Origin: Ahniella affigens
Lineage (GTDB): Bacteria > Pseudomonadota > Gammaproteobacteria > Xanthomonadales > Ahniellaceae
Assembly (NCBI RefSeq): GCF_003015185.1
Contig: NZ_CP027860.1
Span: 5,673,001 to 5,737,000, forward strand
Reading direction: 5' to 3'
Length of the DNA: 64,000 nt
Under the pieces are notes generated by a model. That model worked only from the letters and a program-made list of their open reading frames with translations, was not told the origin of the DNA and made no database searches. Both the position numbers and the translations under genes were made by a program. Below, one piece after another: positions 54,594 through 64,000 of the stretch. Position 1 is the stretch's first letter. Each line of letters begins with the position of its first letter.

Positions 54594-57347
54594 TCAGTGC
54601 GCTTCGTCCCAGTTTTCACCTACGCCGACGTCAACTTCGAGTGGTACCAGCAGTTCCGCCGCTGCATCCATCCGCTCAATCAGGCCAGATTTGATGGCGT
54701 CTACCTGATCCTCGCGGATCTCGAAAACCAGTTCATCGTGCACTTGCAGCAACATCCGCGCACAATTCTTCTTGTCGGCCAGCCACTGATCGATGGCCAG
54801 CATGGCCCGCTTAATGATGTCGGCGGCGGTGCCCTGCATGGGTGCGTTGATGGCGGCGCGCTCGGCGCCAGCGCGGAGCCCGGCGTTACGAGAGTGAATC
54901 TCATTCAAGTACAGTCGGCGCCCGAAGACGGTCTCGACATAACCCTGTGCCTTGGCCTTCTCGCGAATACTGTCCATGAAGGTCCGCACGCCCGGATAGC
55001 GCGAGAAGTAGCGACTGATGTAGTCGTTCGCTTCCTTGCGGCCAATGTCGAGTTGCCGGGCGAGTCCAAATGCGCCCATGCCGTACATCAGACCAAAATT
55101 GATGGCCTTGGCGGCGCGACGTTGCTGGCCGCTGACTTCATCTGGCTCGATGCCGAAGACCTCGGCAGCGGTGGCGCGATGCACGTCAATGCCTTCCCGG
55201 AATGCGCGCAGCAGGCCTTCGTCCTCAGACAGATGCGCCATGATCCGAAGCTCGATCTGTGAGTAGTCGGCCGCCACGATCTTCCAGCCCGGCGGCGCGA
55301 TGAACGCCTTGCGGATGCGCCGACCGTCTTCGGTGCGGATCGGAATGTTCTGCAGGTTCGGGTCGGTTGACGATAGGCGTCCGGTTTGTGCGATCGCTTG
55401 ATGAAACGATGTGTGCACGCGTTTGGTGTCTGCGTTGATCTGCAACGGGAGCTTGTCCGTATAGGTCGACACCAGCTTCGCGAGGCCGCGGTAATCCAGA
55501 ATCAAGCGCGGCAGCTCATGATGTTCGGCAAGATCGCTGATGGCGTCCTCATTGGTCGAGGGCTGCCCGGAAGGGGTCTTCGCCAGCACCGGGAGCTTCA
55601 ACTCGTCATAAAGCACCGCCTGCAGTTGCTTTGGCGAATCCAGGCTGAAGCGGTGGCCTACCAGTTCGTAGGCGCGTTCGACCAACGCCGACATCCGCGT
55701 GCGCATGTCGTGCGTTTGCTGCTTCAGGAGTTCGGCGTCGATCAGAATGCCGTTCTGCTCCATGCGACGCAACACAGGCACCAGCGGCATTTCGATGTCG
55801 CTGAAGATCGACAGGAGTTTCGGTTCGGCTGCCAGGCGAGGATGCAAGGTCTGATGCAGACGCAACGTCACATCCGCATCTTCGGCTGCATAGCGCGTGG
55901 CCGTGTCCAGATCCACGTCGGCAAACGAAATCTGCTTCGCGCCTTTGCCGGCAACTTCCTCATACGCCACCGGTTTGTAGTTCAGATAAAAGTTCGACAG
56001 TGAGTCCATGTCATGGCGACTCGCAGTCGAGTTCAGGACATAGCTCTCCAGCATCGTATCGAACCGGTAGCCGCGCATCTCGATGTCATACCGGGCTAGT
56101 ACGTGCATGTCGTACTTGCCATGCTGGCCGATCTTGCCAATCGTCTCGGATTCCAGAATCGGCTTCAGCAGATCGAGCACCTCCCGTCGATCGAGCTGCG
56201 CTGGAACCCCGGGCCCTGTGTGCGCGAGGGGCACATACGCAGCGATTTTCGGTTCGATGGCAAATGACACGCCGACGATCTCGGCCTGATGCGCATCGAG
56301 ACTCGTCGTCTCCGTGTCAAACGCAAACACCGCGCAGGTGCGGAGTTGGTCGAGCCAAACGTCCAGCCGCTCGCGATCGCGCACACATTCATAGCTGCCG
56401 GCCTGATCAAACCCGGCAATGGGCGCGGGTGCCACCTTGGGGGTGGGCGTCGCAATTGGCCCGGCCGCCGGCACCGCGGGCTCGCTGCTCGCGTTGCCCG
56501 TGCTCGCCTCGAGCTCCTTCAGTGCGGCTCGGAATTCATAACGGGCGTAGAGTGTCTTCAGTGCATCCACGTCGGGCGGTTGGCGCGTCAGGCTCTCGAC
56601 CGTCATGGGCAATGGCAGGTCACAGCGAATGCGCGCCAGTTCCTGCGACAAGGGCAACTTGGGCAATGCCGCGCGCAGATTCTCGCCGATCTTGCCGGTG
56701 ATCTCGTGGGCGTGATCGGTCAGGTTCACCAGGCTGTCGTACTGATTCAGCCACTTCGCGGCGGTCTTCTCGCCGCATTTGTCGACGCCTGGAATATTGT
56801 CGACCTTATCGCCCATCAGCGCGAGAAAATCGACGATCTGATCCGGGCGCACGCCAAACTTCTCGACCACGCCGGCTGCATTCATGCGCGAGCCGGTCAT
56901 CGTATTCACCAACTCGACGCGTTCATCGACCAATTGGGCCAGATCCTTGTCGCCCGTCGAGATCGTGACTTTCAGATCATGCGACTCAGCCTGTCGGGCC
57001 AAGGTGCCGATCACATCGTCCGCCTCGACCTTCGGTTCGCGAACGACGGGAATGCCCAGCGCGCGGACGATCGCGAGCATGGGTTCAATCTGGGCACGCA
57101 GCTCGTCCGGCATGGGTGGTCGATTCGCCTTGTATTCCGGGTACAGCTCATGGCGGAAGTTCTTGCCACCCGGGTCCATCACAAAGGCCAAGTAGTCGGG
57201 TTTCTGTGCCAAGTGCGAACGCAGCATGTTGACGACACCGAACAGCGCGCCCGTGGGCTCGCCGTGCACGTTGCTGAGCGGCGGCAACGCATGAAAGGCC
57301 CGAAACAAGTAGGCAGAGCCGTCAATCAGGATCAGTCTTTTGCTCAT
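54594..57347 (-). CDS. polA: DNA polymerase I
   Basis: 917 aa from MSKRLILIDGSAYLFRAFHAL, the family start; upstream in-frame residues are noncoding. The 5'-nuclease domain covers about 1-290 (PTGALFGVVNML, GDKDLAQLV). The 3'-5' exonuclease domain is active-looking, with FDTETTSLD near 345 and later metal ligands. The polymerase domain (about 540-917) has SYTDKLPLQINADT-type region, DYSQIELRIMAHLSEDEG near 697, RRAAKAINFGLMYGMG and the HDELVFEI metal site near 872. Full family length, no break. Confidence 0.97.
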   Translation of the reverse strand: MSKRLILIDGSAYLFRAFHALPPLSNVHGEPTGALFGVVNMLRSHLAQKPDYLAFVMDPGGKNFRHELYPEYKANRPPMPDELRAQIEPMLAIVRALGIPVVREPKVEADDVIGTLARQAESHDLKVTISTGDKDLAQLVDERVELVNTMTGSRMNAAGVVEKFGVRPDQIVDFLALMGDKVDNIPGVDKCGEKTAAKWLNQYDSLVNLTDHAHEITGKIGENLRAALPKLPLSQELARIRCDLPLPMTVESLTRQPPDVDALKTLYARYEFRAALKELEASTGNASSEPAVPAAGPIATPTPKVAPAPIAGFDQAGSYECVRDRERLDVWLDQLRTCAVFAFDTETTSLDAHQAEIVGVSFAIEPKIAAYVPLAHTGPGVPAQLDRREVLDLLKPILESETIGKIGQHGKYDMHVLARYDIEMRGYRFDTMLESYVLNSTASRHDMDSLSNFYLNYKPVAYEEVAGKGAKQISFADVDLDTATRYAAEDADVTLRLHQTLHPRLAAEPKLLSIFSDIEMPLVPVLRRMEQNGILIDAELLKQQTHDMRTRMSALVERAYELVGHRFSLDSPKQLQAVLYDELKLPVLAKTPSGQPSTNEDAISDLAEHHELPRLILDYRGLAKLVSTYTDKLPLQINADTKRVHTSFHQAIAQTGRLSSTDPNLQNIPIRTEDGRRIRKAFIAPPGWKIVAADYSQIELRIMAHLSEDEGLLRAFREGIDVHRATAAEVFGIEPDEVSGQQRRAAKAINFGLMYGMGAFGLARQLDIGRKEANDYISRYFSRYPGVRTFMDSIREKAKAQGYVETVFGRRLYLNEIHSRNAGLRAGAERAAINAPMQGTAADIIKRAMLAIDQWLADKKNCARMLLQVHDELVFEIREDQVDAIKSGLIERMDAAAELLVPLEVDVGVGENWDEAH

Positions 57348-57535
57348 CGTGGGCGCCTTCGAAAATTCTTCCGGGTTGCTATTGGAACAGCGTTCGCGGT
57401 TTCTGGAAACCCTGCCTGAATCGGCGCCAACTGAACGGGGCGACTCGCAGTAATTCACGCATTGGCTCCCATAGAATCGATTCGCGGGGACAATTCGGCC
57501 GGAAACGGCTTCTTGAACGTTGCAAGGAGTGAGCC

Positions 57536-57955
57536 ATGAATGTCCTGAAATCGTTGTTGCTTGCACTACCACTGCTGGGCCTCACCGCCTGTGCCGAGCA
57601 TATGCAGATGGTCAAAGCGCGGGATGCGCAAGACCTTGCCGAGTTCAAGCGCTTTGCTGGCGAGCCAATCAAACGCGTCAGGGGCTTCACCCCGATTGAT
57701 CGCTGGCGTTCCTTTGACGACCAGAATTTTGCAATCTGGATTGGCACCAATCGGGCCTACCTGATCAGTTTGCGTCGGCCGTGCTTCGATCTGCACCACC
57801 AATTGCAGATTCGGATCACGGGCGGGACGGGCACGGTGGACTCGATGCTGAGTCGAGTCGAGTTTGATCAGCAACGGTGTCGTATCCAAGAGATTCGCCC
57901 GCTCGATGACAAGGCGCGCCGCGCTGAGCGTCTGACCGTGGCAGCGAATTTCTAG
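57536..57955 (+). CDS. DUF6491-like lipoprotein, copy 1
   Basis: 139 aa. Lipoprotein signal MNVLKSLLLALPLLGLTAC with lipobox LTAC (Cys19). The mature part includes FKRFAGEPIKRVRGF, IDRWRSFDDQNFAIWIG and CFDLHHQL, which fits the DUF6491 family of small exported proteins. Ribosome site AAGGAGTGAGCC precedes the ATG. It shows about 60% identity by eye to the next gene; they are tandem paralogues. Confidence 0.9.
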   Translation: MNVLKSLLLALPLLGLTACAEHMQMVKARDAQDLAEFKRFAGEPIKRVRGFTPIDRWRSFDDQNFAIWIGTNRAYLISLRRPCFDLHHQLQIRITGGTGTVDSMLSRVEFDQQRCRIQEIRPLDDKARRAERLTVAANF

Positions 57956-58104
57956 GCCGTAGGGCGCTGCCGGTTGGCGACAGTCATGCCAGGTACCCGA
58001 GCCAGCACCCTCGAAACCACCGGGGGTGCCATGGCGAACACAGCCAGATATCACCGACGCCGATTCGCGGCACGGTATGGTTCGGAACTTCGACGGAGTG
58101 AGTC

Positions 58105-58515
58105 ATGAACATGAAATTTCCATTGCTGCTGCTGGTCGCCGGGCTCACGTCCTGCGCGGAACATACCCGTATGGTCAAGGCGCGTGATGCGGCGGCGCTG
58201 GATGAGTTCCGCCAGTTTGCGGGTGAGCCGATCAAACGCATTCACCAGTTCCAGGAGGTCGATCGCTGGCGCTCGTTCGATGACGAGCATTTGGCAATCT
58301 GGATCGGCGTCAATAAAGCGTATCTGCTGACCTTGAAGAATCCTTGTTTCGATCTGCATCGCCAGCTTGGCATCCGCATTACCAACACCAATGGCTTTAT
58401 CGACGCGAAGTTCGACCGCGTCGAGTTTGATCACCAATGGTGCCGGATCGAGGAGATCCGACCGATCGACGAAAAGGCGCGTAAGGCGGCCGGTCGCGCC
58501 GCCAAAGCGAGTTGA
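58105..58515 (+). CDS. DUF6491-like lipoprotein, copy 2
   Basis: 136 aa, paralogue of the 57536 gene. Signal MNMKFPLLLLVAGLTSC with lipobox LTSC (Cys17). It keeps MVKARDAAALDEFRQFAGEP, DRWRSFDDEHLAIWIG and CFDLHRQLGIRIT, and two shared Cys besides the lipobox. Its C-terminal tail is Lys/Ala rich, unlike copy 1. GGAGTGAGTC precedes the ATG as in copy 1, so the duplication includes the translation signal. Function unknown. Confidence 0.9.
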   Translation: MNMKFPLLLLVAGLTSCAEHTRMVKARDAAALDEFRQFAGEPIKRIHQFQEVDRWRSFDDEHLAIWIGVNKAYLLTLKNPCFDLHRQLGIRITNTNGFIDAKFDRVEFDHQWCRIEEIRPIDEKARKAAGRAAKAS

Positions 58516-58685
58516 GGCGGGCTGAGCTAGTCGGCCCTGAACCAGATTGGCTCATGTCGCATCAAGGCGTGTGCCGCGAGTGCGTCCAGCACGAATCCGG
58601 CGAGAAACACCCCGGATTCGTGCCGCCTCTGGGATAATGTGCGATTGGCTGCATCGTGCAGTCGCCCCGCGTACTCGCCCGGCCC

Positions 58686-59729
58686 ATGCGCAAACAGGAC
58701 TTCCATTTCGAATTGCCCAAAGAGCTTATTGCCAGTGTGCCGCTACCCGAGCGCAGCGCGAGCCGCTTGCTCGTTCTGGATGGCGAAAGCGGACCGTTGC
58801 TGGACCGGCAGTTCCGAGATTTGAGCCAGTGGCTGCGGCCTGGCGATCTCCTGGTCTTCAATAATACGAAAGTGATCCCGGCGCGCACATTTGGCCAGAA
58901 GGAAACGGGCGGCGCGGTCGAGATCATGCTGGAGCGTGTCCTGGACGAGCATCGCGCGCTGGCGCAGATTCGGGCCAGTCACGCACCCAAGCCGGGTGCG
59001 CTGATCACGCTGGCCAATGGCGAGCATGTCCGCGTGGGTGGCCGCATCGATGGTTTCTTCGAGATTGCGACGACGACCTCGGCGCGGAATCTTCTGGACC
59101 TGTTCGAAGCGGTCGGTGAAATGCCGCTGCCGCACTACATGGAACGACGGCCGGAAGACGCCGATCGCGAGCGTTATCAAACGGTCTACGCGAAAAACCC
59201 CGGTGCGGTGGCAGCGCCAACGGCTGGGCTGCACTTCGATCAGCCCTTGCTCGATGCCCTGCATGCGCAAGGCATCAACCGGTGCGAAGTGACCTTGCAT
59301 GTCGGTGCGGGCACGTTCCAACCGGTGCGCGTTGACGATATTCGCGAGCATCGGATGCATGCAGAGTGGGTCAGTGTATCGGCCGAGACCGTCGCCCAGA
59401 TCGCGGCCACGCGCCAAGCCGGTGGTCGAATCATTGCGGTTGGGACAACCAGTGTGCGCGCGCTCGAAAGTGCAGCGGCTAGTGGCGAACTACAGCCGTT
59501 CAGCGGCGACACCCGCATCTTCATCACGCCCGGGTATTCGTTCAAAGTGATCGATGCATTGATCACCAACTTCCACCTGCCGGAATCGACCTTGCTGATG
59601 CTGGTCTCGGCGCTCGCGGGGCGCGAGCGCGTTCTCGCAGCGTACGCCCATGCGGTTCAGCAACGCTACCGGTTTTTCTCCTACGGTGATGCGATGCTGA
59701 TCTTGCCGGGTGGATTCGCGCGCGATTGA
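58686..59729 (+). CDS. queA: S-adenosylmethionine:tRNA ribosyltransferase-isomerase
   Basis: 347 aa from [16 protein letters not shown], the conserved QueA start. It transfers the ribose of SAM to preQ1-tRNA to make epoxyqueuosine. Motifs: [55 protein letters not shown] and [17 protein letters not shown]. tgt, its usual neighbour, is not in the window downstream; the next gene on this strand is absent. Confidence 0.96.
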   Translation: MRKQDFHFELPKELIASVPLPERSASRLLVLDGESGPLLDRQFRDLSQWLRPGDLLVFNNTKVIPARTFGQKETGGAVEIMLERVLDEHRALAQIRASHAPKPGALITLANGEHVRVGGRIDGFFEIATTTSARNLLDLFEAVGEMPLPHYMERRPEDADRERYQTVYAKNPGAVAAPTAGLHFDQPLLDALHAQGINRCEVTLHVGAGTFQPVRVDDIREHRMHAEWVSVSAETVAQIAATRQAGGRIIAVGTTSVRALESAAASGELQPFSGDTRIFITPGYSFKVIDALITNFHLPESTLLMLVSALAGRERVLAAYAHAVQQRYRFFSYGDAMLILPGGFARD

Positions 59730-59876
59730 TCTGCGGCTTGCGGAGGTCGGGCTGTATTGCGGCGTGGCAATGCCCGCCGGGCGCACTTCGACTTGCCTGA
59801 TGACGGTGTAGTAGACACCATCAACCCGAACCCGGATCAAGACCGGGCTGGCGAATGAATTCACCCATCTCTCTCG

Positions 59877-59901
59877 TCACCCCGGACTTGATCCGGGGTG
59901 A
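59877..59901. repeat. REP-like hairpin
   Basis: TCACCCCGGA and TCCGGGGTGA around CTTGA, between queA (plus) and rdgC (minus). It resembles the dispersed GTCACCCCGGACTTGATCCGGGGTGAC-type palindrome (written here only as family type) and may terminate both convergent genes. A weaker CCCGG/CCGGG pair lies just upstream at about 59831-59847. Confidence 0.75.
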
Positions 59902-59936
59902 GTTTCAACCAGCCCCTGATCAGCGCCACTTCGGTC

Positions 59937-60851
59937 TTACTTGCCCGCTGGGCGATGCACGGCGAACGTCTTTTCAAGATCGCCGAGCAGCTGATTCACT
60001 TCCAAGACCATCAACGCGAAGCGTGCGTCGAGTTCAGCGCGAGCCGACTCACGATCACCGGACTCCAGCGATTCCACGGCGAGATCCAGCAGCTTGAACT
60101 TGCGCACGGTCAGCAATTCGTCCAGCACAAAGCTCAGGCGCTCACGATAAACAATCGCGAGTTGCGTGACTTGCTTACCGCATTTCAAATGCTCGCGAAT
60201 CTCTTCGCTCGCCAAGTCCTGGCGTCGGCACTTGACGATCGCGCCCCGGTCAGCCGGGTCTTTCAATTCGATCTCGTCGCCAAGCTCAAACCCTTCTGGC
60301 AACTTCGCCTCGATCAGCCATTCCGTCATCAGCGCGCGCGGCGACTCCTCGGCCTCTGCCTGCACCGCCGGGAAGCTGCCAAGCGTTTCGCGCAGTTGAC
60401 TGACCACGTTCTCGGCCTGCTTCCGGGACGACGTATCGATGATCATCCAGCCATCATCAAGATCGACGTACGAAGCAATTCGACTCGGGCGCGTCAATGC
60501 GCGCGGCATCAGGTCGGTCAGCGCGTCTTCCTTCAGCTTGCGGCGCTCGCGGGCACCGACCGGTCGGCCGCGCTCCGCTTCGATCGCTGCGGCCTTATCG
60601 GCGACATACTGATTGACGGTGGCCATCGGCAGAATCTTGTCCTCACCGCCAAGCGTGACCAATCGATAGCGGCCATGGCTATGCATGAGGTCTTCCTCAT
60701 TGCGGCCATAGGGCGAGATCCAACCGCGCGTGGCCATTTCCAATGGTCCGCAGGGGCGTAACGCATGTTCAGCCAACTTGGCTTCGAGCTTCTTGAGCTT
60801 GCCGGCGGTCTCCGGCGAAAAACGGAACAGCGTCAGATTCTTGAAAAACAT
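59937..60851 (-). CDS. rdgC: Recombination-associated protein RdgC
   Basis: 304 aa, family length. MFFKNLTLFRF, SPYGRNEEDLMHSHG, EDKILPMATVNQ and RRKLKEDALTDLMPRA are characteristic. RdgC forms a ring on DNA and limits RecA action. It lies 66 bp after ttcA on the same strand. The end LEKTFAVHRPAGK is slightly extended. Confidence 0.96.
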   Translation of the reverse strand: MFFKNLTLFRFSPETAGKLKKLEAKLAEHALRPCGPLEMATRGWISPYGRNEEDLMHSHGRYRLVTLGGEDKILPMATVNQYVADKAAAIEAERGRPVGARERRKLKEDALTDLMPRALTRPSRIASYVDLDDGWMIIDTSSRKQAENVVSQLRETLGSFPAVQAEAEESPRALMTEWLIEAKLPEGFELGDEIELKDPADRGAIVKCRRQDLASEEIREHLKCGKQVTQLAIVYRERLSFVLDELLTVRKFKLLDLAVESLESGDRESARAELDARFALMVLEVNQLLGDLEKTFAVHRPAGK

Positions 60852-60917
60852 GAGGGTCCTAACTGGGTTGCCAACTTGGCCGGAACCAAGCGCAGCAGCG
60901 TGTGGAGGGGAACTGGT

Positions 60918-61802
60918 TTACTGAACCAGTACCGGCAGCGGAAACGGCTTGCGCACGGCTTCGGGGGTGTCGCCAGCGAGCCAATCCTGCTCGCTAAGCC
61001 GCGCTTCGGTGCGCGCGCCAAGTCCGACGAAATCGAACAGTTTGGGATCCGCCAATTGTGAGGGACGAACGTCGGTCAGCGCGCGGAACAGCGTTTCCGT
61101 ACGGCCAGGATGTTGGCGCTCCCAATCTTGGAGCATCTGTTTGATCACCTTGCGCTGCAGGGTTTCCTGCGAGCCACAGAGGTTGCATGGAATGATCGGA
61201 AAGGCCATTGCCTCGGCGTAGTCCGCGATGTCGGTTTCCGCGCAGTACGCGAGCGGTCGGATCACAATGTGCTTGCCATCATCCGAGCGCAGCTTGGGCG
61301 GCATGCTCGACAACTTCGCGTGGTAGAACAAGTTCAGGAACATGGTCTCGACCAAATCATCGCGGTGATGACCTAGCGCAATCTTGTTGAAGCCTTCGCG
61401 TTCGGCGAATGTGTAAAGCGAGCCACGACGCAGGCGCGAACATAGGCCGCACATGGTCTTCCCTTCGGGTACCACGCGCTTGACGACGCTATAGGTGTCT
61501 TGCTCCAGAATCGTGAACGGCATCGCCACGCTTTGCAGGTAATCGGGAATCACCGCGCCATCGTAATCCGGCTGTTTCTGGTCCAGGTGCACCGCATGTA
61601 GTTCGAAGGAAACCGGGGCTTTCGCCTGCAACTGGCGCAGCACATCGAGCATCGTATACGAGTCTTTGCCGCCCGACAGACAGACCATGACCCGATCGCC
61701 GTCCTCGATCATGTTGAAATCAGCAATGGCCTGACCCACCTGCCGACGCAAGCGCTTTTTCAACTTGTTGAACTCGTGGATTTCTTTGCGCGCGGCCGGC
61801 AT
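60918..61802 (-). CDS. ttcA: tRNA 2-thiocytidine(32) synthetase
   Basis: 294 aa from [18 protein letters not shown]; the longer open frame (to 61955) adds Cys-rich nonsense and is rejected. The PP-loop SGGKDS is at 43-48. Two CxxC pairs, CGLC (118-121) and CNLC (206-209), hold the [4Fe-4S] cluster of TtcA. It thiolates C32 of some tRNAs. It probably shares a transcript with rdgC. Confidence 0.95.
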   Translation of the reverse strand: MPAARKEIHEFNKLKKRLRRQVGQAIADFNMIEDGDRVMVCLSGGKDSYTMLDVLRQLQAKAPVSFELHAVHLDQKQPDYDGAVIPDYLQSVAMPFTILEQDTYSVVKRVVPEGKTMCGLCSRLRRGSLYTFAEREGFNKIALGHHRDDLVETMFLNLFYHAKLSSMPPKLRSDDGKHIVIRPLAYCAETDIADYAEAMAFPIIPCNLCGSQETLQRKVIKQMLQDWERQHPGRTETLFRALTDVRPSQLADPKLFDFVGLGARTEARLSEQDWLAGDTPEAVRKPFPLPVLVQ

Positions 61803-61939
61803 GGCTGCAACCGATCTGAAAGGGGGTCGATAGTCTACCTGGAACTGGCTGGAGCAGTTCGACGCAATTCGGCAACACCCAAAATCAACCACTTGCGTGG
61901 CGAATACGAGTCGATGGTCGGAATCGCTCGACCGATCAC

Positions 61940-63286
61940 TCAGGCATCGGGCCACGACAACACGGCCTCGGCGCCGCCATCCGGATGATTGCGAAGTTCA
62001 AAATTGCCGAGGTGCGCTTCGAGAATTTGTCTGGTTAGGACCAGGCCAATCCCACTGCCGCCTGGCTTCGTTGTAAAGAACGGCACGAACAAATTGTCGC
62101 TGGGCGGAAGCCCTGGGCCGCGATCGCGAACACAGACTCGCAGTCGATGGCCATCGCGCATGGCACTCAGCGTGATGGGTGCCGATTCGGGCGACGCTTC
62201 CGCGGCATTCTTCAGCACATTGATGAGCGCCTGCTCGATTTGATCCGGATCCACCATGGCCGACAGTTCGGGATGACAGTCGATCTGGATTGGACGGCGT
62301 GGTTCCAGCAGTGCCACGCGTTTCAGCAACTCGGCAAGCCGTGTTGGGCGACGTTTCGGAATCGGCAGCTTGGCGAGCGCGGTATAGCCAGCCATGAAGC
62401 GATTCAGTGACGCGGCCCGATCCCCGATCAGGCGCAGACCGTCGACTACATCCTCGCGCCAATCCGAGGGCAGCGGGTCTCGCTGCACTACACTATCCAG
62501 ACTCTGCGACAACGATTTGATCGGCGCTAACGAGTTGTTGAGTTCATGCCCCAGCACGCGGATCAGACGCTGCCACGCGAGGCGTTCCTCCTCGCGCAAT
62601 GCTCGCGACAAATCCGAGATCACCAGTAGCACGTGCGGCACACCGCCTTGGCGAAACTGCACGGTCGACAGTTCGAAACGGCCGCTGCCGCCAGGGAATT
62701 CCCGCCGCACGGTGCGTGACTCGCTGACGGTGAGGCAATCGGCCAAACCGAGCGCCGACGCCGGTTGCCCGATCACACTGGACTGATCCTTGGCGAGCAG
62801 CCGCGCCGCCGCCGGGTTCAGCAGCCGGACGTGCTGATGATCGTCAAACGTCAGTACCGCAATGTCGATCTCCTGCACGACTTTGCTCAACAGCGCCAAT
62901 GTTTCCTCGACGCGCAGGCGTTGCTCACGCAGTGTCTCGGACAGTGCGTTGACTTCCCAGACCACGTCGCCGATCGCGTCGCCGCGGCGGGCTCTCGAGC
63001 CACGCAGACTGAAATCGCCCTCGCGGAGCGCTTCCAGCAAGTTCGACAGGGTGTAGAGCGGAAACACGACCCGATGCCGAAGCCGGAACGCGAGCATCAG
63101 CGTGACCAGGCAAGCAGGGATCAGTATCCAGGACCACAACGTGACGGGCACAAAGAGCCACATCACGACGAACAGCGTCAGCAGCAACGGTAGTGTCAGC
63201 AGCAGGGCAGACCACAATACACTGGCCTCGAAGCTGAGCTTTGTCGCCTTGCGCGGACCTTCCTGCAAGCCTGGAACCAGGCGCAT
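61940..63286 (-). CDS. Sensor histidine kinase (NtrY-like)
   Basis: 448 aa. Two membrane helices (about 26-46 and 52-70) with almost no periplasmic loop, a HAMP-like linker, a PAS-type domain (about 130-230, [17 protein letters not shown]), the phospho-acceptor His247 in [14 protein letters not shown], and an HATPase domain with [17 protein letters not shown] and [12 protein letters not shown]. The lack of a sensor loop means it likely reads a membrane or cytoplasmic signal. Its ATG overlaps the regulator stop (TGATG). Confidence 0.93.
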   Translation of the reverse strand: MRLVPGLQEGPRKATKLSFEASVLWSALLLTLPLLLTLFVVMWLFVPVTLWSWILIPACLVTLMLAFRLRHRVVFPLYTLSNLLEALREGDFSLRGSRARRGDAIGDVVWEVNALSETLREQRLRVEETLALLSKVVQEIDIAVLTFDDHQHVRLLNPAAARLLAKDQSSVIGQPASALGLADCLTVSESRTVRREFPGGSGRFELSTVQFRQGGVPHVLLVISDLSRALREEERLAWQRLIRVLGHELNNSLAPIKSLSQSLDSVVQRDPLPSDWREDVVDGLRLIGDRAASLNRFMAGYTALAKLPIPKRRPTRLAELLKRVALLEPRRPIQIDCHPELSAMVDPDQIEQALINVLKNAAEASPESAPITLSAMRDGHRLRVCVRDRGPGLPPSDNLFVPFFTTKPGGSGIGLVLTRQILEAHLGNFELRNHPDGGAEAVLSWPDA

Positions 63287-64000
63287 CAGTCCTCTCCTCG
63301 GATCCCGAATTTCTCCAAGCGTCGATACAGTGCGGCCCGGCTCAGGCCGAGCGCCTCGGCGCTGCGTTGGATATTGCCTTGATGGCGCTTCAAGGCATCG
63401 CGGATGAGTGCCTCTTCCTGGTCGTCCAGTGTGGTCGGGCCGGCCGTCGGTGACGCGCCGGGAACGACGGGCTCGCCCGCCTGCGACAGATGCAGCGCAC
63501 TGATCTGATCGGTATGGCTGAGCAGCGCCGCACGCTCCAGAACATGGCTCAGTTCGCGCACATTGCCAGGCCAGTGATACTGCGCGAGTTCACGAAGCGC
63601 GCTCGGGGCTAGGGTCAGCTGGCCGCGTTGATACCGTTTCGCAAAGCGCTCCAGATACACCTCGGCAAGCAAGGGCAGATCGTCGAGCCGGTCGCGCAAG
63701 GGTGGTAACACCAGTTCCACCGTGTTCAGTCGAAACAGCAGGTCCTTCCGGAACCGGCCGTCTTGAACCTCCTTCCGCAAATCGGCATTGGTTGCCGAGA
63801 CCAAGCGCACATCTACACGTGCTGTTCTGGATGAGCCGACGCGCTCGAGTTCGCCGTCCTCCAAAACCCGAAGCAATTTGGGCTGCTGCGACGGCGGGAT
63901 ATTGCCGATTTCATCGAGGAACAGCGTGCCCCCGTCGGCGAGTTCAAACCGCCCGACACGGTCTTGCTTGGCGTCGGTAAATGCGCCTTTGACGTGGCCG
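63286..64000 (-). CDS. Sigma-54-dependent response regulator (N-terminus beyond window edge)
   Basis: Partial, 238 codons to the right edge. The AAA+ domain is entered at [20 protein letters not shown], where the sigma-54 contact loop GAFTGA reads GAFTDA. Later motifs [10 protein letters not shown] (Walker B), [10 protein letters not shown]-type sensor [22 protein letters not shown] and [11 protein letters not shown] (sensor II) are complete. A Fis-type HTH (about the last 40 residues, [20 protein letters not shown]) ends it. Coupled to the histidine kinase; together they form an NtrYX-like pair. Target genes unknown. Confidence 0.93.
   Translation of the reverse strand, partial: GHVKGAFTDAKQDRVGRFELADGGTLFLDEIGNIPPSQQPKLLRVLEDGELERVGSSRTARVDVRLVSATNADLRKEVQDGRFRKDLLFRLNTVELVLPPLRDRLDDLPLLAEVYLERFAKRYQRGQLTLAPSALRELAQYHWPGNVRELSHVLERAALLSHTDQISALHLSQAGEPVVPGASPTAGPTTLDDQEEALIRDALKRHQGNIQRSAEALGLSRAALYRRLEKFGIRGED

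Noticed and set aside
1-64000. tRNA or rRNA genes, prophage or integrase genes
   Set aside because: No cloverleaf-like or rRNA sequence, and no integrase or phage structural gene, was recognised on reading the intergenic regions; a tRNAscan or Infernal run would settle this.

Overview
The window is a high-GC chromosomal segment from a gammaproteobacterium, most probably of the Xanthomonadales (Rhodanobacteraceae/Xanthomonadaceae). The main reason is the type II secretion operon, which has the order E-F-G-H-I-J-K-L-M-N-D of the Xanthomonas xps locus, with an N protein where other bacteria use GspC. Frequent ATGA/TGATG start-stop overlaps and typical Xanthomonadales neighbours agree with this. 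The taxonomic call is inference; no rRNA or tRNA gene was seen.

Layout. 1-2922 (minus): gspA-gspB plus a rhomboid protease cut by the left edge. 3034-5777 (minus): gpmI and envC. 6100-22046 (plus): purL, a small membrane protein, gspEFGHIJKLMND and a lipoprotein, packed so tightly that they may be one transcript. 22350-26143 (plus): a strongly expressed-looking secreted protein with its own promoter and terminator, a second secreted protein with an Ig-like segment, and an exported parvulin. 26144-31767: a gene-poor, AT-richer accessory region with an orphan secreted protein, a decayed Y1 (HUH) REP-associated-type transposase, a small immunity-like pseudogene, an ISL3-family transposase fragment and two intact immunity-protein-like genes (Imm50-like and Imm26-like) without a toxin. 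31768-41937: purD, tdk, a dienelactone hydrolase, cytochrome c', a UPF0114 protein, a secreted alpha/beta hydrolase with a NatAB-like exporter, a secreted hypothetical and a diguanylate cyclase. 42042-47983: small enzymes and a GST/MBL/EamA operon facing a MocR-type regulator. 48025-52945: an array of structured 127-bp repeats, a DUF6869 protein and a giant indolepyruvate:ferredoxin oxidoreductase. 53051-64000: aroE-ykgJ, polA, two tandem DUF6491 lipoproteins, queA, rdgC, ttcA, and a histidine kinase with a sigma-54 response regulator cut by the right edge.

How parts work together. GspA/B help assemble the secretin; GspE/F/L/M form the inner-membrane motor, GspG-K the pseudopilus and GspD the outer-membrane channel. 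The secreted proteins and the exported parvulin just downstream are plausible clients or folding helpers, but that is inference.

The most unusual noncoding element is a repeat made of five consecutive hairpins. It occurs once at 33087-33232 and as a tandem array of four 127-bp units at 48025-48550. Differences between copies fall in paired positions and mostly restore pairing, which points to selection on, or copying through, a folded nucleic acid. No known name for it was recognised.
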